Notes: generated by a model not told the origin, from the sequence alone. DNA of 64,000 nt from Nocardia miyunensis NBRC 108239 (GCF_001613065.1 NZ_BDBQ01000001.1:186001-250000), one strand, 5' to 3'. Shown: positions 1-8,213, counted from the first letter of the stretch. Made by a program: numbers and translations.

Positions 1-262
1 AGGCACAGTGGCGGTTGACCGCCACACCCGGCAGACCGGACATCCCCAGTCGCACCGCGACATTGCGCCCGATGACCCCGCCGCCCTGCAGCGACTCCGC
101 CATGACCAGGTCGTCCACCGTCTCGACCGGGATCCCTGCACGCCCAATGGCCGCGCTCACCGCCACCTCCGCGAGCTGGTAGGCATCTATCGCGGTGAGC
201 GAGCCCTTACGGGCCCGCCCGATCGGTGTCCGGGCGGCGGACAGAATCAGGGCTTCAGGCAT
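1..262 (-). CDS. Thiolase (acetyl-CoA acetyltransferase), N-terminal part, cut by window edge
   Basis: The first 87 codons of a thiolase are visible; the rest lies beyond position 1. The start reads MPEALILSAARTPIGR, the usual thiolase opening, and NRHCA near residue 86 holds the nucleophilic Cys that takes the acyl group. The family cleaves 3-ketoacyl-CoA with free CoA, or condenses two acyl-CoAs. The ATG overlaps the stop of the upstream acyl-CoA synthetase by 8 bases, so it is the distal gene of the 3.8-0.3 kb operon. Family is clear from the N-terminus; chain-length or steroid specificity cannot be judged. Confidence 0.85.
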   Translation of the reverse strand, partial: MPEALILSAARTPIGRARKGSLTAIDAYQLAEVAVSAAIGRAGIPVETVDDLVMAESLQGGGVIGRNVAVRLGMSGLPGVAVNRHCA

Positions 263-1775
263 CAGAGCCTCCCTCTTGTCGGTGTGGTACGGCACTGGGC
301 TCCGCGGTCAGGTCGGCCTGCACCTCACGCCGCAAAATCTTACCGGTCGGGGTCTGCGGCAATGTGTCTCGAAAAACGATGTGCGCGGGCGTCTTCGAGC
401 TCCGCAACCGCAATCGCACCCAGCTGCGGAGCTCGTCCGCCTCGACCCGGTGCCCGGCGCGCAGCACGATCGCCGCAGCGATTTCGTGGCCCCACTGCTC
501 GTCCGGCACACCGACGACCGCCGCCTCGGCCACGGCCGGATGCTCGAGCAACGCATCTTCGATCTCTGCCGGCGCGATATTCTCACCGCCACGAATGATG
601 GTGTCGTCACTGCGGCCTTCGACGAACAGAAAACCATCCGCATCCACCCAGCCTCGGTCCCGGGTGGGGAACCAACCGGCAGCGTCCAGCGCAGTCCCGA
701 TGCCGCGGTACTCCCCCGAAACCTGCGGGCCACGGACGTGGATTTCGCCGGATCTTCCCGCCGCCAGCTCGCCGCCGGGGCCGCGGATCTGAACCTCGAT
801 GCCGGGCAGCACGCGTCCGACCGAGCCGAGCCGCAAGCGCGCGACGGGATCCCCGTTCAGTGCGGCCCGGTGATCCTCCGGCCCGAGCACGGCAATCGTG
901 GAACTGGTCTCGGTCAGACCGTAGGCATTGACGAAGTCGACATTGGGAAACAGGCGAACCGCGCGCTCGAGGATGGGCAGTGGCATCTTGGCACCGCCGT
1001 AGGCCAGCGATCGCAGGCTGGGAACATCGGCGTGCGCGGCGTCGGCGAGGTATTCGGTGATCTTGGCGAGCATCGTGGGCACCAGCAGCGCATGGGTGAT
1101 CCGTTCAGTGCGAACGCGATCGAGCCAAGCTCGGGCGTCGAAGGATTCCAGATACACGATGCGTCTGCCCGCGTAGATATTGCTGAGCAGATTGGTGACA
1201 CCGGCGATGTGGTACGGCGGGACACTGACGAGGACGGCCTCCTCTTCGCCCGCTCCGCCGAATTCGACGGTGCCGAGCAGGTACGAGGTCATATGCCGAT
1301 GCCGGAGCACAGCTGCCTTGGGCGCGGAGGTGGTACCGCTGGTATAGATCAGGACCGCCGCGGCGTTGGCGTCGTCGACCCATGGATGTGGAGGTGGTGA
1401 CGGCGTATCGCATCGCTCCCGCCACTGCGCGGTAGCCATGACATGAGCGTCCGTCGGCGGGTCCGAGTCGGAGATGACCAGGGCTTTCGGGTGCTGGGCC
1501 AGCAGTTGCGCCAGCGGTTGTCTGCCGAGGCGATAGTTCAACGGCACCAAGGGGATTTCCGCCGCCGCGGCCGCGAACATTGCCACCGGGAAGTCCTCAC
1601 CGTTCACCCCCAGGTAGACGACTTCCTCGACCGCCAGATCGCGCAGGACCGCCGCACCGGCCTGCACTCGATCGAACAGCAGCCGGTAGGTGATCCCGCC
1701 CTGTATCCGGCTGCCGAGCGCGATCCGATCGGTCATCCCCGCGACCGCCATATCCAGCAATGTCAGCACGTTCAT
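255..1775 (-). CDS. Acyl-CoA synthetase (AMP-forming, ANL superfamily)
   Basis: A 506-residue adenylating enzyme, normal for the family. It activates a carboxylic acid to acyl-AMP and then acyl-CoA in the cytoplasm. The phosphate-binding loop YTSGTTSAPK lies near residues 144-153, the adenine motif NAYGLTETSS in the middle, the hinge region GRSDDTIIRGGENI before the C-terminal lid, and the catalytic Lys in PTGKILRR near residue 479. ATG begins 10 bases after the stop of the 100-aa gene and the end overlaps the thiolase start, so it is mid-operon. Substrate is unknown; the neighbours (amidohydrolase, thiolase) suggest a catabolic acid rather than a membrane fatty acid. Confidence 0.9.
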   Translation of the reverse strand: MNVLTLLDMAVAGMTDRIALGSRIQGGITYRLLFDRVQAGAAVLRDLAVEEVVYLGVNGEDFPVAMFAAAAAEIPLVPLNYRLGRQPLAQLLAQHPKALVISDSDPPTDAHVMATAQWRERCDTPSPPPHPWVDDANAAAVLIYTSGTTSAPKAAVLRHRHMTSYLLGTVEFGGAGEEEAVLVSVPPYHIAGVTNLLSNIYAGRRIVYLESFDARAWLDRVRTERITHALLVPTMLAKITEYLADAAHADVPSLRSLAYGGAKMPLPILERAVRLFPNVDFVNAYGLTETSSTIAVLGPEDHRAALNGDPVARLRLGSVGRVLPGIEVQIRGPGGELAAGRSGEIHVRGPQVSGEYRGIGTALDAAGWFPTRDRGWVDADGFLFVEGRSDDTIIRGGENIAPAEIEDALLEHPAVAEAAVVGVPDEQWGHEIAAAIVLRAGHRVEADELRSWVRLRLRSSKTPAHIVFRDTLPQTPTGKILRREVQADLTAEPSAVPHRQEGGSDA

Positions 1776-1785
1776 CGCGGCCGCC

Positions 1786-2088
1786 TCAATCCGACGCCGG
1801 CAGCGCCTTGGGCGCTTTGATCGTCAGTTCCCGACCGTCCACGACCAAGGGACCGATCCCAGCCCTGGTGCAAAGCACTTCGAGCCCGGTCGAGTCGTCG
1901 ACATAACGCTTGCCGAGCACGATTCCGGGACCGGCGCCCACGGTCGCGGCATCGACGCGCGCGTCGGGGGCGGTCATCGGATAGCCCCCGCACCAGAGCT
2001 CGACCGGTGTTCCCGGTGGGCGCACCACGATGATTTCTCCGCCGCACACCGCACTGCGGAGGCGCTGGCCCACTGAAAAGTCCTTCAT
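1786..2088 (-). CDS. Small conserved-looking protein of unknown function (100 aa)
   Basis: A 100-residue soluble protein without signal peptide or membrane segment. It has Cys at 15, 33 and 73 and an orderly core (LGKRYVDDSTGLEVLCT) followed by a basic and Pro-rich end (KAPKALPASD). No characterised family is recognised. The ATG follows a strong GAAAGGGGAAGT ribosome site and overlaps the DoxX stop by four bases (ATGA). The next gene, the acyl-CoA synthetase, starts 10 bases later. Translational coupling on both sides makes it a real gene. Its place beside an acyl-CoA ligase suggests an accessory or metal-binding role in the same pathway, which is inference only. Confidence 0.75.
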   Translation of the reverse strand: MKDFSVGQRLRSAVCGGEIIVVRPPGTPVELWCGGYPMTAPDARVDAATVGAGPGIVLGKRYVDDSTGLEVLCTRAGIGPLVVDGRELTIKAPKALPASD

Positions 2089-2645
2089 ACTTCCCCTTTC
2101 GTTGCCGCCGCCGTCGCGCCGGACGGTTCGGCCCGGCCCGAGACAGCCGCGTTCTGCTGACGCGGACGCCAGCACAGACCGAGCAGAATCGCTGCTCCGC
2201 CGATCCCGATGACCAGACACGCCGCCAATCCTGTTGCGGCACTGAGCCGGAAACCCACGGCGTAGTCGACGCAGGCCCGGCCGCCGCCGCCGATCGCCGT
2301 GGCGGCCAGCACCACAGCGATCATCAGCACGTATTCGTAACCGTTGCGGAAAACGAAGAATCCATGGCTCCGATGCTCGATCACACCGGCCACGACCATG
2401 GTGCCGAACAGACCACCCGCCGCCAGGGGCGTCAGGAAGCCGACGGTAAGCGCTGCGCCGCAGCCGATTTCGGTCACGACACTGGCCCACGCGTGGACCC
2501 TGCCGGGACGCAGCCCGAGACCGGCGAACCAGCCCGCAGTCCCCGCGATCCGGCCCCCGCCGAATGCGTGGTTCCAGCCGTGGATCACCATGGTGCCGCC
2601 GACGATCACGCGAACGATCAGCAGATAAACATCCGTCGCCTGCAC
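2085..2645 (-). CDS. DoxX-family integral membrane protein
   Basis: A 186-residue membrane protein with about four hydrophobic segments: near residues 5-18, 40-75, 80-105 and 125-145. The segment VIVGGTMVIHGWNHAFGGG followed by a Gly-rich GTAGWFAGLGLRPG loop is the DoxX/SURF4-like signature. I start it at GTG 2645, ten bases after the amidohydrolase stop, because no ATG lies upstream in the gap and the open frame further upstream runs through the amidohydrolase. DoxX relatives associate with quinone or thiol redox at the membrane, but the exact role here is unknown. It overlaps the 100-aa gene by ATGA. Confidence 0.75.
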   Translation of the reverse strand: MQATDVYLLIVRVIVGGTMVIHGWNHAFGGGRIAGTAGWFAGLGLRPGRVHAWASVVTEIGCGAALTVGFLTPLAAGGLFGTMVVAGVIEHRSHGFFVFRNGYEYVLMIAVVLAATAIGGGGRACVDYAVGFRLSAATGLAACLVIGIGGAAILLGLCWRPRQQNAAVSGRAEPSGATAAATKGEV

Positions 2646-2655
2646 GTTCGGCGCC

Positions 2656-3783
2656 TCATCCCTCGAAATGGAACAGCGACCGAGCGTTGAGCTCGACGAT
2701 CTTGCGCGCCTCGTCGTCGGGAACATCGAGCAGTTGCTCCGCGAGGAGTTTGCGGGTGTGTGGCCAGTTGGAATCCGAATGCGGATAGTCGCTTTCGAAC
2801 ATGATGTTGTCGATGCCGATGCGGTGGCGCTGCTCGATGCCGGACCGGTCGGAGATGAAGCAGCCGTAGATGTGCTCACGGAACAGTTCCGATGGCAGCT
2901 TGTCCGCATTGATGTTGCACCAGTACTTGTGTCGGCCCCAGGAGTAGTCCGTCCGCTCCAGCAGGTACGGCATCCACCCGATACCCCCCTCGGACAGCGC
3001 CACCTTCAGTCCCGGGAACTTGTAGAAGACGTCGGACATGAGCAGGTCGACGGTAGCCATCATCGAATTCAGCCCGAACAGCGCTATACCGATGAACAGG
3101 TCCCCGTCCGGCGCCAAGCCCTGCGGCATCCCCCCGGAACCGAAATGCATCGACAACGGCAGCTGAGCTTCCTCGCAGAGACGGAAAATCGGGTCCCAGT
3201 GATCGGTGTGATATGAGGGCAGCCCGAGCTTGTGGGGCGCCTCGAGGAAGCTCACGGATTTCGCACCCTTGGCGGCGGTTCGTTCGATCTCCGCGACCGC
3301 GGCGTCGATATCCCAGAACGGCGCCATCACCAACGGGATCTGACGATTCGGAGCGTAGGCGCACCACTCGTCGAGGATGAAGTCGTTGTAGGCGCTGATG
3401 CACAGCTTCGCGAGATCCTTGTCCTTCGCGGCGAAGAACGTGCTGCCGGCGAATCCACCGAAGTTGGGGAAGCACAGCTGGGCCCACACCCCCTCGACAT
3501 CCATGTCCTTGATCCGGTCTTCGATGCTGTAGCAGCCCGGCAGCATGTCGTCATAGCTGCGCGGATCCATACCGAAGTCGCGAGGATGCTTGCCGGCCAC
3601 GGCGTTGAGGGCGAAATTTCCCGACTGCTTGCCTTCATAGAGCCAGGTGTCGTTGCCGTCCGGAAGCTTCAAATTCCGGGGAGCCACCTCGTGGTATTTG
3701 GCGGGAAGCCGATCCAGCCACACGCGAGGGTGCTCGATGACATGGTCGTCGACGGAGATGATCTTTGCGTCGTCGGGCAGCAT
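2656..3783 (-). CDS. Amidohydrolase (amidohydrolase_2, TIM-barrel metal hydrolase/decarboxylase)
   Basis: A 375-residue amidohydrolase-2 protein. The N-terminal IISVDDHVIEHP carries the first metal-ligand segment (D-H), a central LPLSMHFGSGG supplies a His, and the C-terminal MFESDYPHSDSNWP carries the metal Asp typical of the family. Members hydrolyse C-C or ester bonds or decarboxylate rings; the type is common in actinobacterial steroid and aromatic clusters. An AGGAGGTAACC site precedes the ATG. It heads the operon running to the left edge and has a good promoter about 70 bases upstream. A broken paralogue lies at 62.3-62.8 kb. Confidence 0.88.
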   Translation of the reverse strand: MLPDDAKIISVDDHVIEHPRVWLDRLPAKYHEVAPRNLKLPDGNDTWLYEGKQSGNFALNAVAGKHPRDFGMDPRSYDDMLPGCYSIEDRIKDMDVEGVWAQLCFPNFGGFAGSTFFAAKDKDLAKLCISAYNDFILDEWCAYAPNRQIPLVMAPFWDIDAAVAEIERTAAKGAKSVSFLEAPHKLGLPSYHTDHWDPIFRLCEEAQLPLSMHFGSGGMPQGLAPDGDLFIGIALFGLNSMMATVDLLMSDVFYKFPGLKVALSEGGIGWMPYLLERTDYSWGRHKYWCNINADKLPSELFREHIYGCFISDRSGIEQRHRIGIDNIMFESDYPHSDSNWPHTRKLLAEQLLDVPDDEARKIVELNARSLFHFEG

Positions 3784-3851
3784 GCCGGTTACCTCCTGGA
3801 GTCATCGGAACGATGAGTAGCTATGTCATTCAAAGCTATCTCACTATCCAA

Positions 3852-3881
3852 ATAGTAGAATCCTGTTTACATCAGATGCAA
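3852..3881 (-). promoter_or_regulatory. Promoter of the amidohydrolase operon, TTGCAT-N18-TACTAT
   Basis: On the minus strand TTGCAT (3881-3876) is followed by 18 bases and TACTAT (3857-3852), about 69 bases before the ATG at 3783. The same spacing and near-identical hexamers occur at 4305-4334, 27499-27528 and 40391-40420. The stretch 3784-4067 otherwise holds the leader and no gene that I can support. Confidence 0.55.
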
Positions 3882-4067
3882 TGCTGGTTTCATCAAGCGC
3901 AGAAGACGCCAACGACAGTCCTGGTACAGGCCGTATCGGCTACGGACTGCACCGCTGAAGCAGGCGAGCGATCGACAGCGGAGGAGCCGGATGCCCACCA
4001 TAGATCCTGGTCGCCGCAGCCCTGACACAACTCAGCATGCTCATCGCCCCGGCAGCACGAACCGTCC

Positions 4068-4265
4068 CTACTGTCCCGATTCCATGACGCGCAGCGCCTG
4101 CTTCGGACAGGAGGCCACGGCGAACCGCACTGCCCTTTCCTGCTCGGATGGTGGCACGGGCCGGGCTATGCGAAGGACGTCCTCATCGAGTTCGAAGACG
4201 TGCGGAGCAGCCTCGACGCAGAGCGCATTCGCTTCGCACAGCGTGTGATCGACAACAACCTTCAT
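4068..4265 (-). CDS. 3Fe-4S type ferredoxin
   Basis: A 65-residue ferredoxin with Cys at 10, 16 and 53 in the pattern C-x5-C...C-P (CEANALC and SCPKQAL), typical of the small 3Fe-4S ferredoxins that feed electrons to actinobacterial P450s. The acidic remainder fits this. It stands alone on the minus strand; the nearest P450 in the window is at 16.4 kb, so its partner is not given by adjacency. A promoter with the shared TTGCAA-N18-TAGAAT layout lies 40 bases upstream. Compare the intact ferredoxin at 60.9 kb and the dead one at 57.9 kb. Confidence 0.88.
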   Translation of the reverse strand: MKVVVDHTLCEANALCVEAAPHVFELDEDVLRIARPVPPSEQERAVRFAVASCPKQALRVMESGQ

Positions 4266-4304
4266 GCAATAAGTAAAACACGCTGGCCGTCTTACGACAA
4301 TCCA

Positions 4305-4334
4305 ATTCTATTTTTCTGCACTGCAGTATTGCAA
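4305..4334 (-). promoter_or_regulatory. Promoter of the 3Fe-4S ferredoxin, TTGCAA-N18-TAGAAT
   Basis: Minus-strand TTGCAA (4334-4329), 18-base spacer, TAGAAT (4310-4305), 40 bases before the ATG. It has the same architecture as the promoters of the amidohydrolase, DapA-like and mce operons. Confidence 0.45.
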
Positions 4335-4395
4335 ACAGTGGTATACATGCTTCATCACTGTGATCGGCCCGATCGCCACCTCGTTGGAGAACGTC

Positions 4396-4818
4396 ATGAA
4401 CCATCGCAACGCCATCGCTGCCCTTGCGCTGACCGCCACCTTCGGCCTTGCGGCAGCAGGATGTAGCAGTACGTCGAGCTTGCCCACCGCCTCGTCCGCA
4501 CGCAGTTCTGCCACGACGACATCCACCTCACAGGCGGTCACACCGAGATTGCCGGACGCGGACTGCGAGGTTGTGCGACCCATCGCCGCCGGAGCACTCG
4601 GCCGGTTGATGCCGCTGCAGACCCTCCCACCGGACCAAGCCCAGAACGCCAGAAGCGCATACCTCGGGGAGCTGCGAACCGCACAGGGAAAACTCACGTC
4701 GACAACGGCGAAAACCGACCTCGGCGCACTGATCACCGGCCTCGAGGGCGCCTCGTCACCGGACGCCGGCACGGCAATCATGGCGGCGGTGACCAAGCTC
4801 GGCGCGGACTGCCCGTGA
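4396..4818 (+). CDS. Secreted lipoprotein of unknown function
   Basis: A 140-residue protein with a typical lipoprotein signal: Met-Asn-His-Arg, a hydrophobic Ala/Leu stretch, and lipobox LAAAGC with the lipidated Cys at residue 23, followed by a Ser/Thr-rich linker. The mature part has two Cys (DADCEV near 56 and the last ADCP), which could form a disulfide. I chose ATG 4396 over the in-frame ATG 4360 because it follows TTGGAGA at the right distance and gives a proper signal peptide. The function is not recognised. It is divergent from the ferredoxin and converges on the TetR gene. Confidence 0.8.
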   Translation: MNHRNAIAALALTATFGLAAAGCSSTSSLPTASSARSSATTTSTSQAVTPRLPDADCEVVRPIAAGALGRLMPLQTLPPDQAQNARSAYLGELRTAQGKLTSTTAKTDLGALITGLEGASSPDAGTAIMAAVTKLGADCP

Positions 4819-4874
4819 TCCAGCTGCCGCGACGCGGCCCCGAGCGACGGCCTTCACGCACCTACCTCAGTCGC

Positions 4875-4909
4875 TCCATGGCAGCCACTCAGCTCGGCGC
4901 TGCCATGGA
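4875..4909. terminator. Hairpin between convergent lipoprotein and TetR genes
   Basis: Perfect 11-base arms TCCATGGCAGC (4875-4885) and GCTGCCATGGA (4899-4909) with a 13-base loop. The right arm lies inside the last codons of the TetR gene. There is no U-tract, but the position between two convergent stops suggests a bidirectional terminator. Confidence 0.5.
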
Positions 4910-5518
4910 CCTGGCCGCGACGACGGTCCGCAACGCAATGTCGCAGTAGCGTTCGGCGACCACCTCCGCGGCCGCAGGCCCATCCGGGCGATACCAGCGA
5001 ACGACGGACTGGAACATGCCGGCGAGCGCCCGGACGGTGTCCTCGGGATAGTTCACCTCGAAGACGCCCTGTTCGACACCGTCCTGGATGATTTCGCGGA
5101 ACAGTTCCTCGAGTCGTTTGCGCGATCGGGCATAGCGCTCCCGGTTGCCCGGCTCCAGATACCGCAACTCGGAATCGAGTGCCGCGATGCTCACCCGCCG
5201 GGTCACATACAGGACGGTGGCCTCGACCAGGTTCGTGAACCTTTGCCGCGGGCTGCCGTCACTGTCGGCGACAGCCTGCTCGGCGTGGTCGAGCAACTCC
5301 TGCATCGAACTCTCGAGCAACGCGATCAGCAGGCCCTGCTTACTCCCGTAGTGGTAGTACAGAGTAGGGACGGTGACCCCCACCCGGACCGCGATCTCGC
5401 GCACCGACGCACCGTGGTAGCCGGATTCGTGAAACGACTGGACCGCACCCGCAAGGATTGGCGTGAGCTCCATCGGCCCGATCTCTCGCCAGTCCGAGCG
5501 GTCCGCACCGGCCGTCAC
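4889..5518 (-). CDS. TetR/AcrR-family transcriptional regulator
   Basis: A 209-residue regulator. The N-terminal helix-turn-helix reads ASVREIAVRVGVTVPTLYYH, with the usual YYHYGSK after the recognition helix; the C-terminal two thirds is the all-helical ligand domain. I start it at GTG 5518, which overlaps the thiolase stop as GTGA and leaves a normal lead before helix 1; the inner ATG at 5473 is the alternative. Being co-transcribed with the thiolase, it probably controls that operon. The inverted repeat at 6759-6782 is a candidate operator. The ligand may be an acyl-CoA pathway intermediate (inference). Confidence 0.85.
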   Translation of the reverse strand: MTAGADRSDWREIGPMELTPILAGAVQSFHESGYHGASVREIAVRVGVTVPTLYYHYGSKQGLLIALLESSMQELLDHAEQAVADSDGSPRQRFTNLVEATVLYVTRRVSIAALDSELRYLEPGNRERYARSRKRLEELFREIIQDGVEQGVFEVNYPEDTVRALAGMFQSVVRWYRPDGPAAAEVVAERYCDIALRTVVAARSMAAPS

Positions 5519-6708
5519 AGCCGCTCGATGACGGTCGCATTCGCCATCCCGCCACCCTCGCACATTGTCTGCAGGCCATAGCGTCCACCTATCTCCTCCA
5601 GATGGTTCAGCAGCGTTCCCAGCAGGCGAGTGCCCGACGAGCCCAGCGCGTGCCCCAGAGCGATCGCGCCACCGCGCGGATTGAGCTTTGCCGGATCGGC
5701 GTTCAATTCGTGCGCCCACGCCAACGGCACCGACGCGAACGCCTCGTTGACCTCGTAAGCGTCTATGTCGTTCAAGGTCAGGTCGCCACGCGAGAGTGCC
5801 TGCGTGGTGGCAGGTATGGGCGCGGTGAGCATGTACAGCGGATCATCGCCGATCACCGCGAAGGAATGGAATCGTGCCCGGGGACGCAGCCCCAGGCCCA
5901 GCGCGCGCTGCTCACTCATGATCAGTGCGGCGGAGGCTCCGTCGGTGAGGGGGGAGGAATTGCCCGGCGTGATCCGCCAGTCGATATCCGGAAAACGTGC
6001 GGTCGTCTCGGCGGAGTAGAACGACGGGCGCAGCCCGCTCAACGCCTCGAGTGTCGTCGTGGGACGCACCGTTTCATCGACGGTGTGCAGGGCGAGGTCG
6101 CCGGATTCGCTCGTGACCGGCATGGCGACGATTTCAGCGGTGAAGAATCCGGAGTCCGCGGCGGCGGCCGCGCGCTGATGAGAGGTGAGCGCGTATTCGT
6201 CCAGCGCCTCGCGGTCGAGCTTCCATCGGGCCGCGACCCGCTCGGCGGCGACGCCCTGCTTGACCAGGCCCTCGGGATAGCGTGCGGCAACGCTCGGACC
6301 GAAAGTGTCGGCCCCTGCCGATGCGGTACCCATCGGTACGCGGCTCATCGACTCCACACCGCACGCGATCACGATGTCGTAAGCGCCGGCCAACACCCCC
6401 TGGGCCGCGAAGTGCACTGCCTGCTGGCTGGAACCACACTGCCGGTCGACGGTCGTCGCCGGAACGGTTTCCGGGAAACCGGCAGCCAGCACGGCGCTAC
6501 GCGCGATGTTGAAGCTCTGTTCACCGACCTGTTCGACGCATCCGGCGATGACGTCGTCGACTTCGGCAGGGTCGACATCGTTGCGTGACATCAGCTCCGA
6601 CAGCACCACCCGCAGCAGTTCCACGGGGTGCGAGCGTGCCAGAGCACCACCGGGCTTGCCCTTTCCAGAGGCCAGACGGACGACATCGACGATGACAGCG
6701 TTGTTCAT
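5515..6708 (-). CDS. Acetyl-CoA acyltransferase (thiolase II fold)
   Basis: A 397-residue thiolase. Visible are the nucleophilic Cys91 in TVDRQCGSS, NEAF in the acyl pocket, the catalytic His353 in GGAIALGHALGSSG, and Cys383 in MCEGGG. The usual Pro after the active-site His (GHP) is Ala here. It cleaves 3-ketoacyl-CoA in beta-oxidation; length and domain order resemble steroid side-chain thiolases such as FadA5, but specificity is not proved. I use ATG 6708 because it follows GGGGAACAG. It is the first gene of a two-gene operon with the TetR regulator. Confidence 0.88.
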   Translation of the reverse strand: MNNAVIVDVVRLASGKGKPGGALARSHPVELLRVVLSELMSRNDVDPAEVDDVIAGCVEQVGEQSFNIARSAVLAAGFPETVPATTVDRQCGSSQQAVHFAAQGVLAGAYDIVIACGVESMSRVPMGTASAGADTFGPSVAARYPEGLVKQGVAAERVAARWKLDREALDEYALTSHQRAAAAADSGFFTAEIVAMPVTSESGDLALHTVDETVRPTTTLEALSGLRPSFYSAETTARFPDIDWRITPGNSSPLTDGASAALIMSEQRALGLGLRPRARFHSFAVIGDDPLYMLTAPIPATTQALSRGDLTLNDIDAYEVNEAFASVPLAWAHELNADPAKLNPRGGAIALGHALGSSGTRLLGTLLNHLEEIGGRYGLQTMCEGGGMANATVIERL

Positions 6709-6758
6709 TCTGTTCCCCAAACGTTCCGGTTCGACCCCGATACGGTGCCGATCCAGTT

Positions 6759-6782
6759 ATTCTAGCGAGCGATAGATAGAAT
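6759..6782. promoter_or_regulatory. Inverted repeat in the divergent thiolase/SDR-remnant promoter region
   Basis: ATTCTA (6759-6764) and TAGAAT (6777-6782) are inverted copies enclosing the quasi-palindrome CTAGCGAGCGATAG (6762-6775). It lies 51 bases upstream of the thiolase ATG, where a TetR operator would be expected. Confidence 0.4.
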
Positions 6783-6806
6783 CGGTGCCTATCGAGGAGA
6801 AGATAG

Positions 6807-7033
6807 ATGTCGGACGATGACGTCCTGGTGATCACCGGCGGCGCGGGTGCCATGGGAATCGCTTGCGCATGGGCGTTGGCGGATAGAGGACACCTGCTGC
6901 TACTCGATCTGGACACCGAACAGCTCGAACTGGCCCGCGCCCCGCTCGCCGCCGCAGGAGCCAGTGTCGACACGCTGATCTCCGGGTGGACGGCGGACTG
7001 ATCGGGGTGGGAAAGCACATGGGCGGGGCGTAA
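6807..7033 (+). pseudogene. SDR remnant: N- and C-termini joined out of frame by an internal deletion
   Basis: The first about 55 codons from ATG 6807 encode a normal SDR start (VLVITGGAGAMGIACAWALADRG, then an acidic strand LDLD that would bind the cofactor). The frame then ends at 7001. In a second frame, 6986-7033 encodes VDGGLIGVGKHMGGA and a stop, the typical SDR C-terminus. About 180 codons with the Ser-Tyr-Lys catalytic centre are missing and the junction is near 6980. The gene is divergent from the thiolase and keeps a GAGGAGAAG ribosome site, so a 64-aa peptide could still be made. Confidence 0.8.
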
Positions 7034-7044
7034 TCGACCCGCAT

Positions 7045-7063
7045 CGGCAGTCCACGGCTGCCG
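7045..7063. terminator. Short hairpin between the SDR remnant and the convergent ACAD gene
   Basis: Arms CGGCAG (7045-7050) and CTGCCG (7058-7063) with a 7-base loop, followed by GTTATT. It is short, but it sits exactly in the 31-base convergent gap. Confidence 0.3.
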
Positions 7064-7064
7064 G

Positions 7065-8174
7065 TTATTCCAGTGCCGCCGTCAACCGCTCGTAGTGCAG
7101 CGAAGGATCACCGAACAGCACTTGATTGGCCCTGGCCCGGCGGTGGTACAGGTGCAAGTCGTGTTCCCAGGTGAAGCCGATCCCCCCGTGCAGTTGCAAG
7201 GCCTCGCTCGTCAGATCAGCGATCGCCGACGACGTGTATGCCTTGGCGATGCCTGTGGCCTCCTCCGCGTCCTCGGCGTCGGCGGCGACCGCCATCGCCG
7301 CGTAATAGGTAGCAGCTTGTGACGCCTGAAGCCACATCCGCATTCTTGCGCACCGATGTTTGACCGCTTGAAAGCTTCCGATCGGACGACCGAACTGAGC
7401 TCGCAGTTTGGCGTATTCGATCGACATCTCCAGCACCCGTGCGCCGATACCGAGACTGTCGGCACAGACCAGCACCGCTCCGTACCGTAGCTGGCGGGCC
7501 AGGGCCGCGTCATCGACGACGAGCACCGACGCCCCTGGGACCAGCACATCCGCCAGGCGAACCTCCGCGAAGCGCCGCGTGAGGTCGAGGGTGCGCTGGC
7601 GGCGCACGATCACGCCGTTCGTTCTCGGATCGACGAGACAGTGCACGAACCGATTGTTCAGGCGTGCGGTGACCAGGATCAACTGGGCCGCGTCCGCGTC
7701 CTGCACGGCGGTCTTGACCCCGTTGAGCCGGAAGCCACCCGAATTCTGGTCGACCTCGGCATGGACGCCATCGGGTTCCCAGCTCTCACGCGGTTCGGCG
7801 AACGCCCAGGTAGCTACGAATTCACCGCTCGCCAACGATGGAAGCACCGCTGATCGCAGATCGTCATAGCCCGATTCGGTGATCGCGATGGCCACCAACG
7901 CGTGACTCGCAAGCGGGCCGGGCTGCGCGGATCGGCCGTGTTCCTCGGTGATCAGGGCGAGATCGATGAGGTCGCGCCCCAGCCCGCCGAATTCCTCCGG
8001 AATCGGTAGCGCAGGCCAGCCGAGCGCGCTCCCGCGCTCCCATACGTCCGGATCGAACCCGGGTCCGTCGCCTTCGGCCAGGGCCCGTACGCCGGCGATC
8101 GGGGACTGGCGGGCGAGCATCTGCCGGGTGCTCTCTACGAGCATCCGCTGTTCGTCTGTCAGGCTGAAGTCCAC
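7065..8174 (-). CDS. Acyl-CoA dehydrogenase, small partner subunit
   Basis: A 369-residue ACAD (FAD-dependent alpha,beta-desaturation of acyl-CoA). The N-terminus FSLTDEQRMLVESTRQ and C-terminal LHGGIGFTWEHDLHLYHRR (FAD contact) are clear. At the helix position where isovaleryl-type enzymes have the catalytic Glu the sequence reads VCADSLGIG, without Glu. This fits the non-catalytic member of the heteromeric ACADs of steroid catabolism (ChsE-type alpha2beta2). The presumed active partner is the next gene upstream at 8214-9413, 39 bases away. The substrate is unknown. Confidence 0.87.
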   Translation of the reverse strand: MDFSLTDEQRMLVESTRQMLARQSPIAGVRALAEGDGPGFDPDVWERGSALGWPALPIPEEFGGLGRDLIDLALITEEHGRSAQPGPLASHALVAIAITESGYDDLRSAVLPSLASGEFVATWAFAEPRESWEPDGVHAEVDQNSGGFRLNGVKTAVQDADAAQLILVTARLNNRFVHCLVDPRTNGVIVRRQRTLDLTRRFAEVRLADVLVPGASVLVVDDAALARQLRYGAVLVCADSLGIGARVLEMSIEYAKLRAQFGRPIGSFQAVKHRCARMRMWLQASQAATYYAAMAVAADAEDAEEATGIAKAYTSSAIADLTSEALQLHGGIGFTWEHDLHLYHRRARANQVLFGDPSLHYERLTAALE

Positions 8175-8213
8175 TGTGGTTCTCCGAAATGAAGGGAGGG
8201 GAATCGAGATTTC

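Noticed and set aside
195..1400. Plus-strand 401-codon open frame
   Set aside because: Mirror frame of the acyl-CoA synthetase on the minus strand; no family similarity and no ribosome site.
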